Below are positions 43,826 through 50,855 of a stretch of 64,000 bases of DNA, piece after piece. The translations under genes and the position numbers were made by a program. Below the pieces are notes generated by a model that was given only the letters and a program-made list of their open reading frames with translations, searched no databases and was not told the origin of the DNA. The DNA lies in NCBI GenBank assembly GCA_009841225.1, contig VXMF01000024.1, positions 1-64,000 of the forward strand. The letters run 5' to 3'. Every line of letters starts with the position of its first letter. Position 1 is the stretch's first letter. Source of the DNA: Terriglobia bacterium. Its GTDB lineage: Bacteria > Acidobacteriota > Terriglobia > Bryobacterales > UBA6623.

Positions 43826-46800
43826 GTGCCTAGATTTCGTCGATTGCTAACGCGCTCCCCGAGCTGGCGAGGCCCTGCTTGCCTGCTTGCTGCACTGTCG
43901 TGCGCGCCGTTGGCAGGCGCCGCGGAATGGTCAGAGCTGGATCTCGAGTTCTTCGAACGCAAAATCCGGCCCGTCCTGGCGACGCAGTGCTCTTCGTGCC
44001 ACAGCGAATCGAACGCGATGTCGGGCCTGAGGCTGGACTCGCGAGAAGCGGTGCTTGAGGGCGGGAATCGGGGTCCTGCAGTCTCAACGGGGCACCCGGA
44101 CGACAGCCTCCTGATCCAAGCAGTTAGGCACGAGTCGATTCGCATGCCCCTGGGCGGGAAGCTCTCCGACGCGAACATCGCGTCCCTTGAAGAGTGGGTT
44201 CGCCGAGGCCTTCCCTGGACGCCGGAAAGGCCGCGAGGCGCCGCGTCCGACGTCTCCCGGCACTACGAGGCGATGCGACACGAGCACTGGGCATTTCAGC
44301 CGGTGGAGGATCCACCCCTTCCAAGTGTGAGCCGGAAGAACTGGAGCGACCACCCGATCGACCGGTTCATTCAAGCCCGCCTCGACGAAGCATCATTGAG
44401 ACCGAACGGTCAGGCCGGCCGGGCCGCTCTCATCCGTCGCCTGAGCTTTGTCCTGACCGGCCTGCCCCCGAGTACGCGCCAAGTCGCGGAATTCCTGGAC
44501 GACGGCTCGGCGAACGCCTATGGCAAGGCCGTGGACAACCTCCTCGAGTCGCCGCACTTTGGAGAGCACTGGGCGCGGCACTGGATGGACGTGGTGAGAT
44601 TCGGTGAAACGCTTGGAAACGACTGGAACTACGAGAACAACGGAGCTTGGCTGTACCGGGACTACATGATTCGAGCGTTGAACGCGGACGTCCCTTACGA
44701 CCAGCTGGTTCGCGAGCACATCGCCGGGGATCTGCTGGACGAACCCCGGGTCGACGAAGCGGGCTGGGTCAATGAATCCCTGATCGGGACATTCTTCTTC
44801 CGGCTGGGCGAGCAGGGCCACGACGACTGCACGATGTTCCGGGAAGTCCGGACCGATGTGGTGGATGACCAGATCGACGCGCTCGGCAAGGCCTTCCAAG
44901 GGCTCACGATCTCGTGCGCCCGCTGCCACGACCACAAGCTGGACCCGATCCCGACGGCTGACTACTACGGTCTCTACGGGGTGCTGGACAGTTCGCGCCT
45001 GGTGACCCGGACGGTTGACACGCACGATGCCAACGAGGACCTGAAGAACCGGATGCGGAAGATCAAGGAGACCGTCCGCAGGGAGCTGGCCAGCGCCTGG
45101 CTGGGCGAAGCGGAGGAACTCGCAAGCCACCTGCTTGCATCGCTTGGTCATTCGGCCGAAACCGGGGCCGAGGGCGAATCCGGCCCGATCCTCGATCCGG
45201 AGCGCGGCGAGCGTATTCGAGAACTCGTGGAGAGTCCGGAACTGGGGTTCGACAATCCGCTGCTTCCCTGGTCGGAAGTTGCCCGCGCAAGCGCCGAACG
45301 CCCAGGTCTTTCGGTGACGGAATTGTGGGAGGGAGTTGCGGAGCGGTACGCCCGCCAGCGACGCGTGCACACCGACTTCAATGCAGAGAACTTCGACACT
45401 GTTGCCGACTTCGGGGCCGGGATGATGCCGGGCTGGAATGCCGAGGGCCGAGCCTTCGACTCGCTCAGGGCCCGCGGCGGCGCGTTCTCGATTGCCGCAA
45501 CCGGTTCCGAAGTCGTGTCGGGGATCTTTCCTGCCGGCATGTTCACGCACTTGCTGTCGGAGAAGCTCAACGGGGCAATTCGCTCCCCGTATCTCCCGAG
45601 GGATAGGCAGTTCCTGAGTCTGCGTGTTGTCGGTGGGAACCTTGCGGCCTGGCGCACGGTCCTGGACAACTGCATGCTCAGCGAGCATTACCAAGTCCTC
45701 GACCAAGACCGGCTCAGCTGGATCAAGATCCCGCTACGCGACAAGCACGACGAATACCGGATCTACGCGGAGCTCGTGACAAAGCATGACAACCCGCGCC
45801 TCCCCGACCGCCCGGATCGGATGAAGGACATTAGCGATGAGCAGGTGGCAGATCCGCGTTCATTCTTCGGCGTCACGCACGCCGTTCTTCATGACTGCGA
45901 CGAGCTGCCGAAGGACGAGCTCTCCCATCTGGAACGCCTCTTTGAACAGGGGCCTCCCGCCGACCTGGAGGACATGGCCGCTCGATATGCTGGGGTCGCG
46001 CGCGAGGCGGTCGAATCGTGGGGAAACGGTGACGCAAGCGACGACCAGGCGCGCTGGCTCCAGTGGCTGCTCGAGACCGGATTACTGGCGAACTCCAAGT
46101 ACCTGACACCGAAACTCCGCGAGTCTGTCGATCTGTACCGAGCCCTTGAGCGGAAACTGCCCCTCCCTCGGGTCATCCAAGGGATGTCCGACATGGAAAA
46201 GGGGCAGGACACCCCCATCTTCCTCTCGGGCAACGCCAAAGACCTCGGAGAGACCGTTCCGCGTGGGTTCCTCTCACTGCTCGACGACCTGAGCAATCCC
46301 GCTCGGCCCGAAGGAAGCGGTCGGCGCGAAATGGCAGAGGTGATCGCAACCCCTCGCAATCCCCTCACTGCCCGGGTGATGGTGAACCGGATCTGGCACT
46401 ACCTCTTCGGCCGCGGCTTGGTCGCCACAGTCGACAACCTCGGACGATTCGGGGAGCGCCCAACGCATCCCGATCTGCTCGATTACCTCGCTAGCCGGTT
46501 CGTTGAGGAGGGCTGGTCGATCAAGAAGACCATCCGGCGGATCGTGCTGTCGCGTGCCTTCCAGCAGGCCAGCCTTGCCCGGGCGGAGGCAAGTGACACG
46601 GATCCAAGCAATGAGCTCTTCCATCGATACCCCTCCCGTCGGCTCGAGGCGGAGTCGATCCGCGATGCCATCCTCGCGGTTTCTGGCAAGCTCGACAGGA
46701 CTATGTTTGGGCCCAGCATCCATCCCTACCGCGCGAAGCCGAAAGCCTACAGAAAACTCCTGTCCGGCCCCCTCGACGGACGCGGTCGGCGGAGCATTTA

Positions 46801-47194
46801 CCTGAAGGTGACTCGTCACGAAGGAGCGGCATTTCTCGAAGCCCTGGACTTCCCTCCGCCGGCGATGGCGAGGGGACGGAGGGATGTCACGAACGTCCCA
46901 CGCCAAGCGCTCACGATGATGAACGACGGCTTTGTACTCGCGGAAGCGGAATTCTGGGCGCAAGCGCTGATCGCCGAATCCAGCGAGTCGGTTGAAGCCA
47001 GGCTCAGAACGATGTACCGATCTGCGCTGGGTCGGCTGCCTACGAATCGCGAACTCAAGCGGATGCAGGCTCTCGTCTCGCGCTTTGGCACGTTGCACGA
47101 GGAAAGCCAAGAAGACATGCTGGCCAGTGTCCAGGTCTGGCGCGATGTCGCTCACACCATTTTCAATCTGAAGGAATTCATCTACATTCAATAG
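43826..47194 (+). CDS. PSCyt1/DUF1549/DUF1553 planctomycete-type cytochrome protein
   Basis: 1122-aa exported protein. A signal peptide ends near CAPLAGAAE. The planctomycete cytochrome c domain carries heme site CSSCHSESN (about 53-61). The DUF1549 domain begins HPIDRFIQARLDEASL and contains GEHWARHWMDVVRFGET and a second CxxCH, ISCARCHDHKLDPIPTADYYGLYG. DUF1553 begins around NPLTARVMVNRIWHYLFGRGLVAT and contains FGERPTHPDLLDYLA and YPSRRLEAESIRDAIL. A long middle section (about 360-780) is not recognised. GTG start. The DUF1501 gene follows after 10 bases, forming the usual pair. Confidence 0.93.
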   Translation: MPRFRRLLTRSPSWRGPACLLAALSCAPLAGAAEWSELDLEFFERKIRPVLATQCSSCHSESNAMSGLRLDSREAVLEGGNRGPAVSTGHPDDSLLIQAVRHESIRMPLGGKLSDANIASLEEWVRRGLPWTPERPRGAASDVSRHYEAMRHEHWAFQPVEDPPLPSVSRKNWSDHPIDRFIQARLDEASLRPNGQAGRAALIRRLSFVLTGLPPSTRQVAEFLDDGSANAYGKAVDNLLESPHFGEHWARHWMDVVRFGETLGNDWNYENNGAWLYRDYMIRALNADVPYDQLVREHIAGDLLDEPRVDEAGWVNESLIGTFFFRLGEQGHDDCTMFREVRTDVVDDQIDALGKAFQGLTISCARCHDHKLDPIPTADYYGLYGVLDSSRLVTRTVDTHDANEDLKNRMRKIKETVRRELASAWLGEAEELASHLLASLGHSAETGAEGESGPILDPERGERIRELVESPELGFDNPLLPWSEVARASAERPGLSVTELWEGVAERYARQRRVHTDFNAENFDTVADFGAGMMPGWNAEGRAFDSLRARGGAFSIAATGSEVVSGIFPAGMFTHLLSEKLNGAIRSPYLPRDRQFLSLRVVGGNLAAWRTVLDNCMLSEHYQVLDQDRLSWIKIPLRDKHDEYRIYAELVTKHDNPRLPDRPDRMKDISDEQVADPRSFFGVTHAVLHDCDELPKDELSHLERLFEQGPPADLEDMAARYAGVAREAVESWGNGDASDDQARWLQWLLETGLLANSKYLTPKLRESVDLYRALERKLPLPRVIQGMSDMEKGQDTPIFLSGNAKDLGETVPRGFLSLLDDLSNPARPEGSGRREMAEVIATPRNPLTARVMVNRIWHYLFGRGLVATVDNLGRFGERPTHPDLLDYLASRFVEEGWSIKKTIRRIVLSRAFQQASLARAEASDTDPSNELFHRYPSRRLEAESIRDAILAVSGKLDRTMFGPSIHPYRAKPKAYRKLLSGPLDGRGRRSIYLKVTRHEGAAFLEALDFPPPAMARGRRDVTNVPRQALTMMNDGFVLAEAEFWAQALIAESSESVEARLRTMYRSALGRLPTNRELKRMQALVSRFGTLHEESQEDMLASVQVWRDVAHTIFNLKEFIYIQ

Positions 47195-47204
47195 CGGAGG
47201 CGGA

Positions 47205-48659
47205 ATGAGACCCCAAGGAGCGAATCCGCAGCAGCGACCGTCGGGTACCAGATTGCCCGGCGGACGCACGATTCACGGGCTGTCTCGCCGCGAATTGCTG
47301 TCCACAATGTCCACCGGTTTTGGCATGACGGCCCTTTCGGCCTTGATGGCTGATCCGGCGTACGCCGGCTTGGCTGCGACTCCCGGTCCGCACCACACCC
47401 CGACAGCCAAGAACGTGGTGTTCCTGTTCATGTCGGGCGGCGTCTCGCACATGGACACGTTCGACCCAAAGCCGAAGCTTGCGGAACTAAACGGTACCAA
47501 GGCAACACTCGACAACTACACGGCAGGTCCCAACCGAAAGTGGCTGGGAAGTCCGTGGAAGTTCAAGCAGCACGGCCAGAGCGGGGCTGCGGTTAGCGAA
47601 CTCTTCCCTCAGGTCGCAACCTGCGTAGACGATCTAGCAATCGTGCGATCGATGAAATCTGACTTTCCGCTGCACCCTCGAAGCAACATCAAATTGCATA
47701 CAGGCCGCAACGTCGGCGGCTATCCCAGCCTAGGATCATGGATCACCTATGGCCTCGGCACAGAAAACCGGGATCTCCCGGGCTACGTGCTGCTTGATGG
47801 CGGAGCTGTCCCTCCAGGTGGGGTCGAGAATTTCTCAAGCGGCTTCCTGCCAGCGAGCCATCAGGCCACTTCGGTCGCCGCTGACGGCGTTCCCATCCAC
47901 AATCTGGCTCCCGCCGACATGGATCTGGTCCAGCGGGCCAAGCTCGACGCGATCATCGAGCAGGATCGCCTGCTCGCGAGGTCGCAGGGAGGCGACGACG
48001 CAATCGAGTCGGCGATCCGGAACTACGAACTCGCATACCGCATGCAATCACTGCTTCCCGACGTGCTGGACCTCAGCCGCGAGAATGCCGAGACCAAGCG
48101 GAACTACGGACTCGAGGCGGAAGAAAGGGAGGCAAGGCTCTACGGAACGCAGTGCCTGAGGGCGCGTCGACTGATCGAGGCGGGGGTTCGATTCGTCGAA
48201 ATCACTTGCGCCGAGGTCTACGGCGGAAACAACGGCACCTGGGACCAGCACACTGACCTAAAGAAGGGGCACGAGGGGAACGCGAGGATTACCGACCGGC
48301 CTGTCGCAGCTCTGGTCAGCGACCTGAAGGCCAGAGGGATGCTCGACGAGACGCTGGTGGTGTGGGCCACGGAATTCGGCCGCACGCCGGATACAGGCAA
48401 CGGGGACGGCCGGGACCATCACGAAACAGGGTTCACGATCTGGTTGGCCGGGGGCGGGGCCCGGAACGGGCTGGTTTACGGCAACACTGACGAGCTGGGT
48501 GTGCACGCAGTCGAGGACGTGATGACCGTGCACGATCTTCACGCGACAATTCTGCATTTGGCAGGGCTCGACCACGAGCGGCTGACCTACCGGTTCGGCG
48601 GACGGGACATTTCACTGACGGATGTCCACGGGCGCGTGGTGCACGATCTCATCGGATAG
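47205..48659 (+). CDS. DUF1501 domain-containing exported protein (partner of PSCyt1 gene)
   Basis: 484 aa. The Tat-like signal is SRRELLSTMSTGFGMTALSALM (about 26-47), preceded by a 25-residue n-region. DUF1501 landmarks: NVVFLFMSGGVSHMDTFDPKPKL, SELFPQVATCVDDLAIVRSMKSDFPLHPRSNIKLHTG, LPGYVLLDGGAVPPGG, LRARRLIEAGVRFVEITC, TLVVWATEFGRTPDTGNGDGRDHHETGFTIWLAGGG and the VHDLHATILHLAGLDHERLTYRFGGRD ending. A strong GGAGGCGGA ribosome site lies 5 bases upstream. Co-transcribed with the preceding gene. Confidence 0.95.
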   Translation: MRPQGANPQQRPSGTRLPGGRTIHGLSRRELLSTMSTGFGMTALSALMADPAYAGLAATPGPHHTPTAKNVVFLFMSGGVSHMDTFDPKPKLAELNGTKATLDNYTAGPNRKWLGSPWKFKQHGQSGAAVSELFPQVATCVDDLAIVRSMKSDFPLHPRSNIKLHTGRNVGGYPSLGSWITYGLGTENRDLPGYVLLDGGAVPPGGVENFSSGFLPASHQATSVAADGVPIHNLAPADMDLVQRAKLDAIIEQDRLLARSQGGDDAIESAIRNYELAYRMQSLLPDVLDLSRENAETKRNYGLEAEEREARLYGTQCLRARRLIEAGVRFVEITCAEVYGGNNGTWDQHTDLKKGHEGNARITDRPVAALVSDLKARGMLDETLVVWATEFGRTPDTGNGDGRDHHETGFTIWLAGGGARNGLVYGNTDELGVHAVEDVMTVHDLHATILHLAGLDHERLTYRFGGRDISLTDVHGRVVHDLIG

Positions 48660-48699
48660 TGCCCGGCCGCGCGTACCAATCGGCACCAGGAATGCGTGG

Positions 48700-49319
48700 A
48701 GGCCAATCAAGACTTCGCCCAAGTCGACTCTGCCAACCGCAAGGGAATTGCTTCGATCCCAGGTTCCGAGGGCGTGGCGGAAGAATCTCCAGGCGATACG
48801 AGAATGGATGGCGCTCGCCGTCCAGCAAGGACCGGGACCCGGGGAAAGCCGGCCCTGTACGCTTCGATGGGGGTCACGGAGTATTGGCCATTCAATCCGG
48901 TCGGCGCGCTGGAAGGGGCCTCGAAACCCGCAGCGCGCCTCGAGGGGGCACGCTCGCCGAACTCGGATACGAGCCGCTCGCACGGCTGAAAGACGGATCG
49001 ATCGCCAGCGAGGTGCTAGGGCTTGACGTGGGGGTGGATGATCGGCCAGAGCTGGAAGACTTGTCACGCTTCCGGAACCCACGGTCGGGGGAGGACCGGC
49101 TGACATTGAGGGGGGCGGAAGAGGGCCGGACAGAGGCGGAGCGAGTCCGGCGGGAGGCAGAACGGCAGCTCCGAGCGGAGGGTGCAGCCTGACAGGGACC
49201 GGAGCGTGCGCTGAGTGCCGAGGCTGCAGCGAGACGGGACGCCAAATTCGAAATCGCTCGTCTCAAGTCGAGGATCGCAGAGCTACAGGCCAGCCAAGCG
49301 CCGGACGGACCATTCAATT
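48700..49319 (+). pseudogene. Uma2-family endonuclease pseudogene
   Basis: Three reading frames carry successive pieces of an Uma2 (PD-(D/E)XK-like, DUF820) protein. SQVPRAWRKNLQAI is in one frame, KPALYASMGVTEYWPFNPVG in the second. In the third are LAELGYEPLARLKDGSI, SEVLGLDVGVDDRPELEDL and then EEGRTEAERVRREAERQLRAEGAA. A TGA at 49190-49192 interrupts the coiled-coil tail, which resumes in frame as LSAEAAARRDAKFEIARLKSRIAELQA. So at least two frameshifts and one nonsense change have killed it. The N-terminal half is not clearly recognisable. Confidence 0.7.
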
Positions 49320-49491
49320 GACTGGCGGGACAGCGTTCCCGCGGCTCGGCGAGGCCCGCAGCGGCGGAGCAAAGTCGTTGGGCTCTGGGCGGCCACGCGG
49401 CGTTTGAGAGCGGTCACCCTCACGCACTCCCACCCACTCCTCGCCGCACCGCGGTGGTTCCAGCTGCAAGTTCAGGGATTCGGCAGGAACG

Positions 49492-49499
49492 CATCGAAC
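49492..49499. repeat. Left 8-bp target-site duplication
   Basis: CATCGAAC directly abuts the left terminal inverted repeat at 49500. An identical octamer abuts the right end (50824-50831). Confidence 0.8.
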
Positions 49500-49523
49500 G
49501 GGCATTATATACGAAAGTACCCA
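49500..49523 (+). repeat. Left terminal inverted repeat
   Basis: Starts GGGCATTATATACGAAAGTA and ends CCCA. It pairs with 50800-50823 at 19 of 24 positions; the core TTATAT-N-CGAAAGT is identical. Confidence 0.7.
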
Positions 49524-49589
49524 GTTAAGCTGCGTTCATCTAGCGCGAAAGCATGCAGATATGATAGAATAAAATAAGAACAAGAGAAG

Positions 49590-50798
49590 ATGAAATCTCA
49601 CGCTGCATTCGTGGTTCGGCTGAAGTTACGTCCCGCCGGGTACCGCCGGATGGAGTCGCTCCTCGGCTGTCTGAACTGGCTCTATAACCAAGCACTGGAG
49701 AGCCGCAAGACGGCCTACGAGCAGCGCAAGGAGTCGCTCAGTTTCTACGACCAGTGCAAGTGGCTGACCCAGCTGCGGACAGCCAACGAGCATCAACTGG
49801 GCGAGATCGCGATCGGGGCCAGCCGGGGCATGCTCAAACGCTTGGATCTCGCATTTCAGGCGTTCTTTCGGCGCGTGCGGGCGGGTGAGGCTCCGGGCTT
49901 CCCAAGATTCCGGCCGATCAGCCGCTGCCGGACCATCGACGTGGCCGACCCGCACAACGGCATGGTCAGGCTCCATAACGGCGATTACCTGATTCGGCTG
50001 AAGGGGTTTCCCCGTCTGCGGGCCCGCAGTGCGCGGCCCTTGCCACTGCACGCGCCGCTGAAGGCCGTCCGCCTGACGCAGCGCGGCCAGCGCTGGGAAG
50101 CGTCGCTGGTGTATGCGGTCGACAAGCAGCCGTTGGCACCGGCCGTGGCGGCGGTGGGTGTCGACCTGGGCATCCGCAAGCGCATGACCTGTTCCGACGG
50201 CACGGTTGTGGCGCGAGCGCAGCGCGACTGGAAACGCAAGCGCAGGCTGCAGCGCTCGGTCTCGCGCGGCCAGAAGGGTTCGGCAACGAGACGCAAGCGT
50301 GTCGCGGCGTTGCAACGGTTCGATCGCAAGCAGTACATCTGCGAGCGGAACGCCTGTCACAGAGCAACGAGCGGGATCATCCGCCAGCACGGACTGATCG
50401 CGGTCGAGGCTCTGAAGGTCACGAACATGACGCGCTCTGCCAGAGGAACGGCGGATCGGCCCGGCTCGAACGTCAAGGCCAAGGCCGGACTCAACAGGGA
50501 GGTATTGGCACAAAATTGGTCGCTTCTACGATCGCAGCTCCGCTACAAGGCAGCATGGGCCGGTCGGGAGTATGTGGAAGTGGACCCGAAGCACACGTCA
50601 CAGGATTGTAGCCGGTGCGGCGCGCGGAACGATCCGGGCCGCAGTGAGACGTACCGCTGCAGGGCCTGTGGCCTAGTGGCAGATCGCGACGTCAATGCCG
50701 CGACCAACATCTTGGCGGCCGGGGTTATTGCCGCCGGAGCGTCAACGTGGGTCGTCAGGCCGTGCATTGCTCCAGAACCGTATGCGAGGGTTGCCTGA
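49590..50798 (+). CDS. tnpB: TnpB RNA-guided endonuclease (IS605 OrfB family)
   Basis: 402 aa. The RuvC triad is complete: Asp192 in VGVDLGIRKR, Glu273 in IAVEALKVTNM and Asp367 in ADRDVNAATNIL. The zinc ribbon is CSRCG (340-344) and CRAC (357-360), preceded by HTSQ. The N-terminal helix-turn-helix region includes LGCLNWLYNQALESRK and PRFRPISRCRTIDV. TnpB proteins use an omega-RNA from the 3' end of their gene to cut DNA next to a TAM. No TnpA partner is present. The AT-rich leader (49530-49589) with TATGATAGAATAAA gives a likely promoter. The stop codon is one base from the right inverted repeat. Confidence 0.93.
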   Translation: MKSHAAFVVRLKLRPAGYRRMESLLGCLNWLYNQALESRKTAYEQRKESLSFYDQCKWLTQLRTANEHQLGEIAIGASRGMLKRLDLAFQAFFRRVRAGEAPGFPRFRPISRCRTIDVADPHNGMVRLHNGDYLIRLKGFPRLRARSARPLPLHAPLKAVRLTQRGQRWEASLVYAVDKQPLAPAVAAVGVDLGIRKRMTCSDGTVVARAQRDWKRKRRLQRSVSRGQKGSATRRKRVAALQRFDRKQYICERNACHRATSGIIRQHGLIAVEALKVTNMTRSARGTADRPGSNVKAKAGLNREVLAQNWSLLRSQLRYKAAWAGREYVEVDPKHTSQDCSRCGARNDPGRSETYRCRACGLVADRDVNAATNILAAGVIAAGASTWVVRPCIAPEPYARVA

Positions 50799-50823
50799 AT
50801 AGGCACTTTCGGATATAAGCCCC
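50650..50823 (+). ncRNA. Candidate omega-RNA at the 3' end of tnpB
   Basis: Position is inferred from characterised TnpB loci, where the guide scaffold overlaps the 3' end of the gene. A compact hairpin TGCCT-GAAT-AGGCA (50792-50805) spans the stop codon and the AAGCCCCC end resembles right ends of orphan tnpB genes. If processed as usual, the guide would begin in the flanking CATCGAAC sequence. Exact ends unknown. Confidence 0.3.
50800..50823 (-). repeat. Right terminal inverted repeat
   Basis: Reverse complement starts GGGGCTTATATCCGAAAGTG and ends CCTA; matches the left repeat at 19 of 24 positions. Confidence 0.7.
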
Positions 50824-50831
50824 CATCGAAC
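50824..50831. repeat. Right 8-bp target-site duplication
   Basis: CATCGAAC, identical to 49492-49499 and directly adjoining the right inverted repeat. Confidence 0.8.
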
Positions 50832-50834
50832 ACG

Positions 50835-50840
50835 TATAAT
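50835..50840 (+). promoter_or_regulatory. Perfect TATAAT -10 box of the PPC operon
   Basis: TATAAT lies 15 bases upstream of the GTG start of the PPC-domain gene, with GGAGG between. If the element is removed, TCGGCA (49480-49485) falls exactly 17 bases upstream and makes a plausible -35. At present the 17-bp-upstream position is inside the element end (GATATA). Confidence 0.45.
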
Positions 50841-50855
50841 CTGGTTGGAGGCTCA

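Larger units (their letters stand above)
49500..50823 (+). mobile_element. TIR-bounded TnpB element with 8-bp target duplication
   Basis: A 1,324-bp element. The ends are imperfect inverted repeats of 24 bp that match at 19 positions without gaps: left GGGCATTATATACGAAAGT and on, right complement GGGGCTTATATCCGAAAGT and on. Exact 8-bp copies of CATCGAAC abut both ends. The only gene inside is tnpB. IS200/IS605 and IS607 elements, the usual TnpB carriers, have neither terminal inverted repeats nor 8-bp duplications. This looks instead like a non-autonomous element moved by a DDE transposase acting in trans. Families with 8-bp duplications include IS1595, ISL3, IS66 and IS6; which one is not determined. 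Confidence 0.7.

Noticed and set aside
49500..50823. Interpretation as a complete IS200/IS605 element
   Set aside because: No TnpA (HUH transposase) gene is present, and the ends are inverted repeats with an 8-bp duplication rather than subterminal hairpins.
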